The notes under the pieces are model-generated. The model was not told where the DNA came from, did no database searches, and saw nothing but the letters and a program-made list of their open reading frames with translations. DNA of 64,000 bases from Thermococcus pacificus (lineage in GTDB: Archaea > Methanobacteriota_B > Thermococci > Thermococcales > Thermococcaceae), in the NCBI RefSeq assembly GCF_002214485.1, contig NZ_CP015102.1:620001-684000 (forward strand). Direction: 5' to 3'. Both the position numbers and the translations under genes were made by a program. This document shows, in pieces, positions 47,646 to 56,340 of this stretch. Each line of letters opens with the position of its first letter. Position 1 is the first letter of the stretch.

Positions 47646-48756
47646 CTTTCTCCCATCCCTTAACTTTTCCTCTCATGTACACGCCTACAAGAATTGCGAC
47701 GGCCACGTCCATGATGGCCAGCAGGAGCTTTGTGAACACCTCTATATCCGACAGAGTGAGTATGGCCATCGCGTACCTCGTGGTGAGGTCTATCGTCACC
47801 CACATTGCCGGCATCATTAAGAGCGCCGAGGACTGGTACCAGATGTGGTAGTCCTTCTTAAGGTAGGACTGGATGACCTTACCGGTTATCATGACGGAGA
47901 CTCCCAGTATAAGCGACGCGTTGAGGGCGCTGATGTAGATAAGCGTCGCAAGCAGCGGCGTTCCGGGGTAGCTTCCTATCAGCTCTAAGGCGTATTCTTC
48001 GAGGCGGAAGTAGGCGTTTATTGCGCCGCCCGCGATTATCAGCGAGCCGGCTATGACGGAGATGACGACAACGAACTGCTTTGTGACCGTTTCCCTTACG
48101 TTGAAGCGGAAGCCCTTGGTGAAGAAGTAGCCGCCGATGAGAAGTAGTATCGTGCCCGTTATCGTCGCCGAGATTATCTTAACGCTTTCGGGATACCAGA
48201 CACTTATGAGCCTTGCTATGCCGTAGAGGAGTAGTATCATTCCCGGAATTCCGAGGACAACTTTGGCGACCTCCGGGTCGCTCAGTATCTCCTTCATGTA
48301 GCGGTAGATGATGTAGTAGGTCGTCTCTATGCCCTCGCTCTGCTTGACCACAACGCGGTGAGACGTCAAAATTGGAACCCTGGAGGTTATGATGGGAAAA
48401 ATCTGCTCATCCTCAGCACCATCGGTCACGGGAATAACCCCATCGGCCGGAAAAACCTTGAGAACCTCCTCAAGCTGTCTCGCGAGTTCCATGTCGCTTT
48501 TCAGCCCGACCTTTGGATGTCCGGTTATGAGGGCAACCTCGACCTCGTCAAACTCACCGCTCTCCTTGAGCTCGTCGTGGAGCTTCACGGCAGCGTAAAC
48601 AACGTTCGCATCGCTGTCTTCGGGATCTGCCAGACTGAGCTTTAAAGCCGCGTCTACACAGGCGTCTCTCCCTATCACGGGCCCCTCAACGCCGGCCTTC
48701 TGGCCGAAGTCGTCGTCGCGGTCTATGGCAAGAACCAGTGCCTTGATATCAACCAC
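47623..48756 (-). CDS. DUF373 family membrane protein
   Basis: The protein has 377 residues. The soluble N-terminal domain (about 1-150) begins VDIKALVLAIDRDDDFGQKAGVEGPVIGRDACVDAALKLSLADPEDSDANVV, the DUF373 signature. Seven or so membrane segments follow (about 155-365). The start is GTG at 48756, overlapping the end of the MTH1187-type gene by 8 bases. The function is unknown. It is the middle of a tight run: thiamine-binding protein, DUF373, coiled coil. Confidence 0.85.
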   Translation of the reverse strand: MVDIKALVLAIDRDDDFGQKAGVEGPVIGRDACVDAALKLSLADPEDSDANVVYAAVKLHDELKESGEFDEVEVALITGHPKVGLKSDMELARQLEEVLKVFPADGVIPVTDGAEDEQIFPIITSRVPILTSHRVVVKQSEGIETTYYIIYRYMKEILSDPEVAKVVLGIPGMILLLYGIARLISVWYPESVKIISATITGTILLLIGGYFFTKGFRFNVRETVTKQFVVVISVIAGSLIIAGGAINAYFRLEEYALELIGSYPGTPLLATLIYISALNASLILGVSVMITGKVIQSYLKKDYHIWYQSSALLMMPAMWVTIDLTTRYAMAILTLSDIEVFTKLLLAIMDVAVAILVGVYMRGKVKGWEKVEAGASA

Positions 48757-49051
48757 CCCTAACCTTTTCCATGACGGATTTCACCTTGTCCTCCATCTTC
48801 CGCTCCTTATCACGCCTGTCGTCGATTCTGATGGTGGTGGAGACCCTTTCGGCGCCGAGCTTGAACATCAGCTCGTGGGCCTCCTCGATCACTGCGAACG
48901 CGTCCTTCACGGTCGGAACCTCTATTATCGTTGACATCGGCGTCAGTTGATATTTAACACCCTTACTCTCTAAAAGCTTTACTACCTCGGCCACGTATCG
49001 GCTCAGGCTCCTCTCGCCGAGGGGGACGACTACGAACTCCACTATGACCAC
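48749..49051 (-). CDS. MTH1187-family thiamine-binding protein
   Basis: The protein has 100 residues from the GTG at 49051; the longer open frame upstream overlaps the divergent AMMECR1 gene and is rejected. It is a ferredoxin-like alpha/beta fold: VIVEFVVVPLGERSLSRYVAEVVKLLESKG, YQLTPMSTIIEVPTVKDAF, ERVSTTIRIDDRRDKERKME. The family (PF01910) binds thiamine-like ligands as a tetramer. It is translated together with the DUF373 protein. Confidence 0.82.
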   Translation of the reverse strand: MVIVEFVVVPLGERSLSRYVAEVVKLLESKGVKYQLTPMSTIIEVPTVKDAFAVIEEAHELMFKLGAERVSTTIRIDDRRDKERKMEDKVKSVMEKVRGG

Positions 49052-49147
49052 ATTCGACACCCGACTTAATCTTTTTCGGCAATCTTTTAAATTTTGCGGG
49101 AAAGGTAAATAACCCTTCGGGTGCATCATATCATTGGGGTGAGGTGC

Positions 49148-49765
49148 ATGTACAGGATAAAGGATGAATGGGGTGAGTTCCTCGTCAGGCTCGCGAGGAA
49201 AGCCGTCGAGGAGTACGTGAGGCACGGCAGAACGATAAAACCTCCGGAAGATACCCCACCGGAGCTGTGGGAGAAGATGGGCGTCTTCGTCACCCTCAAC
49301 AGGCACGACGTTCCGCCTCAGGCTGCTCTTCGTGGTTGCATAGGTTTTCCACTCCCGATTTATCCACTCGTTGAAGCGACGATAAAGGCGGCAATCTACG
49401 CCGCTGTTGACGACCCGCGCTTCCCGCCGGTGAGGGAGAGCGAGCTTGACGATCTTGTTGTTGAGGTCAGCGTTCTAACTCCTCCTGAACCTGTTGAAGG
49501 CCCGCCCGAGGAGAGGCCTAAGAAGATAAAGGTCGGCAGGGATGGGTTACTCATAGAGAAGGGCATCTACTCGGGCTTACTGCTCCCGCAGGTTCCGATA
49601 GAGTGGGGCTGGGACGAGGAGGAGTTTTTAGCGCAGACCTGCTGGAAAGCCGGCCTTCCACCCGACTGCTGGCTCGATGAGGACACGAAGGTCTACCGCT
49701 TTACTGCAGAGGTATTCGAGGAAGAATACCCGAGGGGGCCAGTGAGGAGGAAGCCGCTGGTCTAA
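49148..49765 (+). CDS. AMMECR1-domain protein
   Basis: The protein has 205 residues from the ATG at 49148 after GGGGTGAGG. LRGCIGFPLPIYPLVEATIKAA with the invariant LRGCIG motif, DDPRFPPVRESELDDLVVEVSVL and LPQVPIEWGWDEEEFLAQTC are hallmarks of AMMECR1 (P. horikoshii has a solved structure). Cysteines in RGCIG and near QTCWKAGLPPDCW might be functional. In many prokaryotes AMMECR1 is linked to MEMO and radical SAM genes, but none is adjacent here. Its role is unknown. The 3' end overlaps the NSUN gene by 4 bases. Confidence 0.9.
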   Translation: MYRIKDEWGEFLVRLARKAVEEYVRHGRTIKPPEDTPPELWEKMGVFVTLNRHDVPPQAALRGCIGFPLPIYPLVEATIKAAIYAAVDDPRFPPVRESELDDLVVEVSVLTPPEPVEGPPEERPKKIKVGRDGLLIEKGIYSGLLLPQVPIEWGWDEEEFLAQTCWKAGLPPDCWLDEDTKVYRFTAEVFEEEYPRGPVRRKPLV

Positions 49766-51117
49766 CCTCTCCTCAATTTTGCAATGAAAAAGCTGTTGCA
49801 GTCGTGCCTGTGAGTCCAGGCCCGGAAGACTTTATCCCCAATCTCAAGGAAGCCCCTATCACCCCAGCTGAACTCGTAGGGAACAAGCTCCAGCCCAACG
49901 CGGTTTACCGCGAAGAGCACGTTCTCCTCGTCCTCATCGATTCTGATCGAGCATGTTGAGTATGTCATCTCGCCGCCGTTGCGGAGGTTCTCGTAAGCAT
50001 TCCTCAGCATGTTCCTCTGCACGCTGATTATGCGCTTAATCTTCTCCCCGTCGAAGCGCCACTTCACCTCCGGGAACTGGCGGTAAGTCCCGGAGCTTGA
50101 ACACGGCGCGTCGAGGATTATTTTGTCGAACTTATCTTTATCCCTGAAGCTCTGGCCGTCGGCGTGAACCAGTTTGACGTTTTTAATCCCCAAAAGCTTC
50201 ATTTTCTCTTTCATTCTCATCAATCTGTCGTAGGAATAATCCACAGCAACTATCTCGCCCCTGTTCTCCATCAGCGCCGCCGCATGGAATGTCTTCGAGC
50301 CGGGGGCCGCCGCCAAATCGAGAACCCTCTCGCCCGGATCAGGATTCAGAACGTGGGCGACATATGCTGAGGCCAAATCCTGGATCACGAACTTCCCTTG
50401 TTTATACCAGTCGAGCCTCGTGACCGGCGTCTTGTATTCAAGAACCTTCAAAACGTCAGGAACCGGAGTTAAGGCAGTCCTAACGCCGTTTTCCTCAAGG
50501 TAGTCCCTCAGCGAGTCAACGTCCGTCTTCAGCGTGTTGGCCCTTACATAGTAGCGCTGAGGTTTGTTGTTGCTGAGGAGAAGCCTTACCGCCTCGTCGT
50601 AGCCGAAAAGGTCGATAACATACTCCACGTACCAGCGCGGGTGGGAGAAGCGAACGCTCAACCACTCTATCCTGTCCTTCTCCTTGAGCCTCTTTAGAGC
50701 CTTTTCGACGTCGAACTTCTCTATCGAGTGCATCAGCGCGTTGACGAATTTGGCGCGGGAGAAATCGAACTTTTCTTTAACCACGCGGATTATTGAGTCA
50801 GTCGCTATCGCGGGAGGAACCTTCCGGAAGTGTATCTCAAAGGTCCCTATGCGGAGGAGGTTTGCCAGGTAGGGGTCGAGGTCTTCAACGGTTGAGCCCT
50901 TCAAAACCGAGTTGATTATGAAGTCTATCTTCGCCCGCCACTTCTCTATCTCGAAGACGTAGGCGTGGGCCAAACCTCTCGCCTTCTCGCGGTCCTTTCC
51001 GACCACTCGCTTAAAGACTCTCTCAAGCGCGTGCTTGGAAGACAGCTCGCGCTCCTCAACGAGCATCAGCGCGTCCGCCACCACTTCCTGGAAGCTCACG
51101 CGGTAAAACAGTTCCAT
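49762..51117 (-). CDS. NOL1/NOP2/NSUN-type RNA m5C methyltransferase (paralogue 2)
   Basis: The protein has 451 residues. The NusB-like N-terminal domain (1-150: VVADALMLVEERELSSKHAL, VGKDREKARGLAHAYVFEIE) precedes the SAM domain with VLDLAAAPGSKTFHAAALME, motif IV LDAPCSSSGT and motif VI YSTCSIRIDEDEEN, so both catalytic Cys are present. It is a distant paralogue of the enzyme at 20316-21644 with the same architecture. The RNA target is unknown. It is convergent with AMMECR1 and divergent from the antitoxin-like gene. Confidence 0.88.
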   Translation of the reverse strand: MELFYRVSFQEVVADALMLVEERELSSKHALERVFKRVVGKDREKARGLAHAYVFEIEKWRAKIDFIINSVLKGSTVEDLDPYLANLLRIGTFEIHFRKVPPAIATDSIIRVVKEKFDFSRAKFVNALMHSIEKFDVEKALKRLKEKDRIEWLSVRFSHPRWYVEYVIDLFGYDEAVRLLLSNNKPQRYYVRANTLKTDVDSLRDYLEENGVRTALTPVPDVLKVLEYKTPVTRLDWYKQGKFVIQDLASAYVAHVLNPDPGERVLDLAAAPGSKTFHAAALMENRGEIVAVDYSYDRLMRMKEKMKLLGIKNVKLVHADGQSFRDKDKFDKIILDAPCSSSGTYRQFPEVKWRFDGEKIKRIISVQRNMLRNAYENLRNGGEMTYSTCSIRIDEDEENVLFAVNRVGLELVPYEFSWGDRGFLEIGDKVFRAWTHRHDCNSFFIAKLRRG

Positions 51118-51198
51118 GGGCGGGACTTTGATGGGAGGTTTAAAAAGGTGGTGGTGAGGTTTATTAGCTCCTTTGCCTAATATCTACTGGTGAGTGGC

Positions 51199-51471
51199 AT
51201 GGAAGAAGTTAACCGGCTGGTGTTCAACTTTCCCCTCTTCAAAGATTACGAGGAAAAGGAGCGGTTCTTCAAAGTGATAGGCCTGCTTGTAAGTCACCAA
51301 ATAACTCTTGAGAAGGCCGCAGAACTCTTGGACATGAAACTCGAAGAGCTTTCATTTCTTCTTGACAAGCTGGGCGTTGAATATTCACTCCTTGACGAAG
51401 AAGAAGCCGAGCTTGAACTCTCAAAGCTGAAGGAGATTCGGGAGGAATTGAAACGTGAGGGTCGTCTTTAA
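51199..51471 (+). CDS. UPF0175-like antitoxin candidate
   Basis: The protein has 90 residues from the ATG at 51199; a GTG at 51190 is possible. An HTH-like middle (VIGLLVSHQITLEKAAELLDMKLEELSFLLDKLGVEYSLLDEEEA) and an acidic helical tail fit the UPF0175 antitoxin family. Its end overlaps the following PIN gene by 17 bases, the usual antitoxin-toxin order and coupling. Its own strand continues into polB, so it starts a three-gene run. Confidence 0.75.
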   Translation: MEEVNRLVFNFPLFKDYEEKERFFKVIGLLVSHQITLEKAAELLDMKLEELSFLLDKLGVEYSLLDEEEAELELSKLKEIREELKREGRL

Positions 51472-51931
51472 CTCTTCTCCCGTCATAGCCCTCGCAAAGC
51501 TCGGATACCTAAAGCACGCGGTTAGACTCTTCGGCGAAGTTTTTGTTCCAGAGGCCGTTGTTGAAGATATCAACGCCAAAGAAGACGAAGTTAGCTCGGT
51601 TCTCTCAAAATTGCTGAAGTCCGGGGAGGTTAAGATGGCTTCTCCCTCCAGAGAGGCTCTGCCCGGCTATTCAGGGCTCCACCATGGAGAATTGGAGGCA
51701 ATAGCACTCGCCAAGGAACTCGGAGCGTTTGTCATATTGGACGATTTAAAGGCCCGCAAAGCGGCGAGATTGGAGGGACTTAGTGTCATTGGCACGGTGG
51801 CAGTCCTGAGGCTTCTTAAGGATGCCGGTCTTTTGAAGGAGACTGACGACGAGCTATTTAATGCTCTGCGTTCGGTCGGGTTTAGGATACGCCCAGAACT
51901 GTTTTACAAGATTATGGGTGGTGAGTTATGA
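51455..51931 (+). CDS. DUF3368 PIN-domain toxin candidate
   Basis: The protein has 158 residues. The PIN core has acidic residues at the expected positions although the first is replaced ([15 protein letters not shown], where the usual first Asp is Asn-Ser as in DUF3368), then E in [10 protein letters not shown] in [17 protein letters not shown] and DD in [19 protein letters not shown]3368 proteins pair with UPF0175 antitoxins. The last bases GGTGAGTTATGA overlap the polB start (ATG at 51928) and supply its ribosome-binding site. Activity as an RNase is inferred. Confidence 0.8.
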   Translation: MRVVFNSSPVIALAKLGYLKHAVRLFGEVFVPEAVVEDINAKEDEVSSVLSKLLKSGEVKMASPSREALPGYSGLHHGELEAIALAKELGAFVILDDLKARKAARLEGLSVIGTVAVLRLLKDAGLLKETDDELFNALRSVGFRIRPELFYKIMGGEL

Positions 51932-54252
51932 TCCTCGATGCCGACTACATTACCGAAGACGGAAAGCCCGTCATCAGGATATTCAGGAAGGAGAAGGGCG
52001 AGTTTAAGATCGAGTACGACAGGAATTTTGAGCCCTACTTCTATGCCCTCCTGAAGGACGATTCTGCGATTGAAGACGTCAAAAAGATAACCGCGGAGAG
52101 GCACGGCACTACCGTTAGGGTCGTCAGGGCCGAGAAGGTGAAGAAGAAGTTCCTCGGCAGGCCGATAGAGGTCTGGAAGCTCTACTTCACCCACCCCCAG
52201 GACGTTCCCGCAATCAGAGACAAAATAAGGGAACATCCAGCCGTTGTGGACATCTACGAGTACGACATCCCCTTCGCGAAGCGCTACCTCATAGACAAGG
52301 GCTTAATCCCGATGGAGGGCGATGAAGAACTTAAGATGCTCGCCTTCGACATCGAGACGCTCTACCACGAGGGCGAGGAGTTCGCCGAAGGGCCCATCCT
52401 GATGATAAGCTACGCCGACGAGGAAGGGGCGCGCGTTATTACCTGGAAGAATATCGACCTCCCCTACGTTGACGTCGTTTCCACTGAGAAGGAGATGATA
52501 AAGCGCTTCCTCAGGGTCATCAAGGAGAAGGATCCCGACGTGCTAATAACATACAACGGCGATAACTTCGACTTCGCCTACCTCAAGAAGCGCTCCGAGA
52601 AGCTCGGCGTCAAGTTCATCCTCGGGAGGGACGGCAGTGAGCCGAAAATTCAGAGGATGGGCGACCGCTTTGCAGTGGAGGTCAAGGGAAGGATTCACTT
52701 CGACCTCTACCCCGTCATAAGGAGGACGATTAACCTGCCCACTTACACCCTTGAGGCAGTATATGAAGCCATCTTTGGACAGCCAAAGGAGAAGGTCTAC
52801 GCGGAAGAGATAACGCAGGCCTGGGAGACGGGCGAGGGATTAGAAAGGGTGGCCCGCTACTCGATGGAAGATGCTAAGGTAACCTACGAGCTCGGAAAAG
52901 AGTTCTTCCCGATGGAGGCCCAGCTCTCGCGTCTCGTAGGCCAGAGCCTCTGGGATGTCTCGCGCTCGAGTACCGGAAACCTCGTCGAGTGGTTTTTGCT
53001 GAGGAAGGCCTACGAGAGGAACGAGCTTGCACCAAACAAGCCAGACGAGAAGGAACTGGCCAGGAGAAGGGAGAGCTACGCGGGTGGATACGTCAAGGAG
53101 CCTGAGAAAGGACTGTGGGAAAACATAGTCTACTTAGATTTTCGCTCTCTCTACCCCTCTATAATTATTACACACAACGTCTCCCCAGATACGCTCAACA
53201 GGGAGGGCTGTAAGGAGTACGACGTGGCTCCTCAGGTGGGACACCGCTTCTGCAAGGACTTCCCCGGCTTCATTCCGAGCCTCCTCGGAGACCTTTTGGA
53301 GGAGAGGCAGAAGATAAAGAAGAACATGAAGGCCACGATAGACCCGATCGAGAAGAAGCTCCTTGATTACAGGCAACGGGCCATTAAAATCCTTGCTAAT
53401 AGTTTCTACGGTTACTACGGCTACGCAAAGGCCCGCTGGTACTGCAGGGAGTGCGCCGAGAGCGTGACAGCTTGGGGCAGGCAGTACATCGAGACCACGA
53501 TAAGGGAAATAGAGGATAAATTTGGCTTTAAAGTGCTTTACGCAGACACCGACGGGTTTTTCGCGACAATCCCAGGAGCTGATGCCGAAACCGTCAAAAA
53601 GAAGTCCAAGGAGTTCCTCAAGTATATTAACGCCAAGCTGCCCGGCCTGCTCGAGCTGGAGTACGAGGGCTTCTACAAGCGCGGTTTCTTCGTGACGAAG
53701 AAGAAGTACGCGGTTATAGACGAGGAAGACAAGATAACGACGCGCGGGCTTGAAATAGTCAGGCGTGACTGGAGCGAGATAGCAAAGGAGACGCAGGCGA
53801 GGGTTCTTGAGGCGATACTCAAGCACGGTGACGTTGAGGAAGCTGTAAAGATTGTCAAAGAGGTGACGGAAAAGCTCAGCAAGTACGAAGTTCCACCAGA
53901 GAAGCTTGTCATCCACGAGCAGATAACTCGCGACCTGAAGGACTACAAGGCCACCGGCCCGCATGTGGCTGTTGCAAAGCGCCTCGCCGCGAGGGGAATA
54001 AAAATCCGGCCCGGGACGGTCATAAGCTACATCGTGCTCAAAGGCTCTGGAAGGATTGGGGACAGGGCTATACCGTTCGACGAGTTCGATCCGACAAAGC
54101 ACAAGTACGATGCGGAATACTACATCGAGAACCAGGTTCTGCCGGCGGTGGAGAGAATTCTGAGGGCCTTTGGCTACCGTAAGGAGGACCTACGCTACCA
54201 GAAGACGCGGCAGGTTGGCTTGGGGGCGTGGCTCGGAATGGGGAAGAAGTGA
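51928..54252 (+). CDS. polB: Family B replicative DNA polymerase, intein-free
   Basis: The protein has 774 residues, the length of mature KOD/9N polymerases. The 3'-5' exonuclease has [10 protein letters not shown] (Exo I), [12 protein letters not shown] (Exo II) and [13 protein letters not shown] (Exo III). Polymerase motifs are [39 protein letters not shown] and YADTDGFFA. The N-terminal domain contains the uracil-sensing pocket region. The usual intein insertion sites in the three polymerase motifs are uninterrupted. It is translationally coupled to the upstream PIN gene by an ATGA overlap. No promoter of its own is visible at its start. Confidence 0.97.
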   Translation: MILDADYITEDGKPVIRIFRKEKGEFKIEYDRNFEPYFYALLKDDSAIEDVKKITAERHGTTVRVVRAEKVKKKFLGRPIEVWKLYFTHPQDVPAIRDKIREHPAVVDIYEYDIPFAKRYLIDKGLIPMEGDEELKMLAFDIETLYHEGEEFAEGPILMISYADEEGARVITWKNIDLPYVDVVSTEKEMIKRFLRVIKEKDPDVLITYNGDNFDFAYLKKRSEKLGVKFILGRDGSEPKIQRMGDRFAVEVKGRIHFDLYPVIRRTINLPTYTLEAVYEAIFGQPKEKVYAEEITQAWETGEGLERVARYSMEDAKVTYELGKEFFPMEAQLSRLVGQSLWDVSRSSTGNLVEWFLLRKAYERNELAPNKPDEKELARRRESYAGGYVKEPEKGLWENIVYLDFRSLYPSIIITHNVSPDTLNREGCKEYDVAPQVGHRFCKDFPGFIPSLLGDLLEERQKIKKNMKATIDPIEKKLLDYRQRAIKILANSFYGYYGYAKARWYCRECAESVTAWGRQYIETTIREIEDKFGFKVLYADTDGFFATIPGADAETVKKKSKEFLKYINAKLPGLLELEYEGFYKRGFFVTKKKYAVIDEEDKITTRGLEIVRRDWSEIAKETQARVLEAILKHGDVEEAVKIVKEVTEKLSKYEVPPEKLVIHEQITRDLKDYKATGPHVAVAKRLAARGIKIRPGTVISYIVLKGSGRIGDRAIPFDEFDPTKHKYDAEYYIENQVLPAVERILRAFGYRKEDLRYQKTRQVGLGAWLGMGKK

Positions 54253-54257
54253 AAGAT

Positions 54258-55328
54258 TTAAGTCTTCAAGTGCACCCAGTATTGGTGTTTTCCTTTTCTC
54301 TTGATTTTGATCTCTCCTGAGGTACAATACTCTCTAAACGGGCATTTTTCAAATTTAGGGCAGGATTCGGGGTGTGTTCCTCCTCTATAACTGCATCCGT
54401 TTCTGGAGAGGTGCCATAAAGGCCTGTCCAAATCGAGGGATATAATATGTTTCCCAGACTTTCTAAGTTGCTCTGTGGATTCCATCCACGCATTTGCCAC
54501 CACTTCTCTGAACTCGTCCAATGTGCCCTCAAAGTTTCCACGTATTATGCCCAAGCTTAGCGTAGCTCGGGTTATATGAACGTCTACGGGAATGGGGACT
54601 TTTTCAAGGTTGTCTAGCAGAATACCTGCGTTGTCCCTAAGCATTCTCAACCATAGGGATCTTATTTTCTCCCCATTCAAGTTTGGATACTTTGTTCTGT
54701 GTTTTGTGAGATATTCTATGATTTTAAGGGCATCAAATTCCATACTCTCCAAGAAATTCTTGGGATCATCGTTCCATTCTTCGTGGAGGCTCATAGCAAT
54801 TGTAAGCCAGATATTCGTATCTCGGTTTGGTCTTAATGCAAGTTTGTACTTGGTGAGGGCGGATTTTACATTCTCTATCTCCCTCAAAGGAATTTCAGCC
54901 AATCTCTCGGGGAAGAATACGAACTGCGTTTCAGGGTCTTCGAACGTTTTTCTTGCGCTCTCCCATAGTGCGTCTGCGTTTCTCATGTAATCTATGGCCA
55001 CGGTGAGGGTCAAAAACAGCAGGTGTTCTCTTGATCCTATTTTGACGCCCTTGGGCGGATAATCCTCTGGCATCTCTCTTTTCCCAAAAATGCCCTCATT
55101 CGAATATATCTGGAATAATCTCTCAGCGAGTGCTGCGCCCCGCTCGGCATCGATAACTATACTGCTCTGATAGGGGGTGGTATCATTCTCCCTTATTAGC
55201 TTCGGGGAAAGCTCGAAGTCAGACCCAGTTTCGTGTGGTTTTTGCTCTGGGAGAAGGTGCATCTTGTGCCACCCGGAGTATTGTTTTGTGTTTTTGTTAC
55301 TTAAAACAATTTTCAGTATGCTCCTCAT
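54258..55328 (-). CDS. HhH-GPD-like protein with C-terminal Cys cluster, AT-rich
   Basis: The protein has 356 residues (or about 334 from an internal Met). It is mostly helical. EKVPIPVDVHITRATLSLGI (about residues 240-260) resembles the helix-hairpin-helix/GPD region of base-excision glycosylases, where an Asp precedes H-v-x-R. The C-terminus has four Cys as C-x10-C-x5-C-x5-C (NGCSYRGGTHPESC then CPFREYC), like an Fe-S loop of EndoIII-type enzymes but with wider spacing. The DNA is visibly richer in A+T than the genes on both sides, suggesting recent acquisition. It is convergent with polB with a 5-base gap. A DNA repair or modified-base excision role is inferred; the catalytic Lys is not securely placed. 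Confidence 0.5.
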   Translation of the reverse strand: MRSILKIVLSNKNTKQYSGWHKMHLLPEQKPHETGSDFELSPKLIRENDTTPYQSSIVIDAERGAALAERLFQIYSNEGIFGKREMPEDYPPKGVKIGSREHLLFLTLTVAIDYMRNADALWESARKTFEDPETQFVFFPERLAEIPLREIENVKSALTKYKLALRPNRDTNIWLTIAMSLHEEWNDDPKNFLESMEFDALKIIEYLTKHRTKYPNLNGEKIRSLWLRMLRDNAGILLDNLEKVPIPVDVHITRATLSLGIIRGNFEGTLDEFREVVANAWMESTEQLRKSGKHIISLDLDRPLWHLSRNGCSYRGGTHPESCPKFEKCPFREYCTSGEIKIKRKGKHQYWVHLKT

Positions 55329-55380
55329 ATTGTCAAAATAACGGGGGTATCACTTCCTGAAGCAATTCACTCATCGTACG

Positions 55381-55575
55381 TCAGTCTTCACCGAAGAGTT
55401 CCTCGAACTTCACGAAGTCGCCTCTCTTGACCTCTTCCCTCATTTTTCTGAGCTCCTCACGCTCCTTTTTTGTCAGACTCTCATATCCAAGAAAGTTATC
55501 CACCTTTGAGTTAAGTGCTATGAGCAGCTTTTCTATTCTTTCCAGCCTTTCAATAACCTCACTCAAACCTCTCAT
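55381..55575 (-). CDS. Orphan antitoxin-like coiled-coil protein
   Basis: The protein has 64 residues from the ATG at 55575 (two further Met codons lie just before). It is a single charged helix pair: LSEVIERLERIEKLLIALNS then KKEREELRKMREEVKRGDFV, ending KFEELFGED. The C-terminal part (GDFVKFEELFG) resembles RelB/VapB-type antitoxin tails. No toxin gene lies beside it; the neighbours are the AT-rich HhH gene and a HAD hydrolase. It may be a remnant of a toxin-antitoxin pair or act on a distant partner. Confidence 0.5.
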   Translation of the reverse strand: MRGLSEVIERLERIEKLLIALNSKVDNFLGYESLTKKEREELRKMREEVKRGDFVKFEELFGED

Positions 55576-55596
55576 CATCATATTTGGTGCTTTAAC

Positions 55597-56301
55597 TTAA
55601 ATATCATTCCCTTTTGTCAGCTCCAGCACCTCCAAAATCCCCTCAACGCCCGGAACCTCAAAGCCCCTCTCGTGGATCTGCCTTACTCCTTCCGCTTCCG
55701 GGTTTATCCAGACGGCCCACATTCCGGCCTTCAAAGCTCCCTCGAAGTCTTCCGCCTTTGTGTCGCCGATGTGTATCGCTTCCTCCGGCTTCACGTTGAA
55801 GGCCTTGAGAGGCTTCTCGAACATCTCCCTCATTGGCTTGAAAGCCCTGACCTCGTCCGCGAAGAAGGTCTTATCGATGTAGTCCATGAGCCTAAAGCGC
55901 TCGAGCAAAAGCCTCGTGTATGAGCCTGGCCAGAACATCACGTTGCCCGTCACGGTAACCTTCAGGCCTCTCCGCTTGACGCCCTCAAGGGCCTCTTTTG
56001 CTCCCGGCAGGACTATCTCGTCCCCAACTCCAAGAACTGCCCTCGCGGCGGCCCTCTTAACGAGTTCGACGTCGATTCCGAGGAGTTCGGCCAGCATCTC
56101 CTGGCTCTCCTCCAGGGCCCTGGTCGGGTCGCCAGCCGTTTTGGCGCGCATGGCCTTTATCCTCTCCCTCGTGAGCATCATGCCCTCGACAACGTCCACT
56201 ATGCACGCTCCCATGAGCTTCGAGAGCTCAACCGCCATAGCGTCGAGCATGACGTTTATGTCTAGGAGAGTGTTCCAGACGTCGAATGAAACCAGCTTCA
56301 C
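55597..56301 (-). CDS. HAD-superfamily hydrolase
   Basis: The protein has 234 residues from the GTG at 56301 (GGTGGTGAAG upstream; GTGs at 56310/56307 are possible). HAD motifs are [11 protein letters not shown] (nucleophile Asp), VTVTGNV (motif II Thr), KPMREMF (Lys) and [22 protein letters not shown] (Asp). A helical cap (about 15-100) makes it a C1-cap phosphatase. The substrate is unknown. It is the last gene of the DUF2391-TOPRIM-HAD run, 40 bases after TOPRIM. Confidence 0.85.
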   Translation of the reverse strand: MKLVSFDVWNTLLDINVMLDAMAVELSKLMGACIVDVVEGMMLTRERIKAMRAKTAGDPTRALEESQEMLAELLGIDVELVKRAAARAVLGVGDEIVLPGAKEALEGVKRRGLKVTVTGNVMFWPGSYTRLLLERFRLMDYIDKTFFADEVRAFKPMREMFEKPLKAFNVKPEEAIHIGDTKAEDFEGALKAGMWAVWINPEAEGVRQIHERGFEVPGVEGILEVLELTKGNDI

Positions 56302-56340
56302 CTTCACCACCGAATTAGGTTGGAACGGGGGAATAAAAAC

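Noticed and set aside
51928-54252. Intein in DNA polymerase
   Set aside because: All three common insertion sites were read through and are uninterrupted. The length is that of the mature enzyme.
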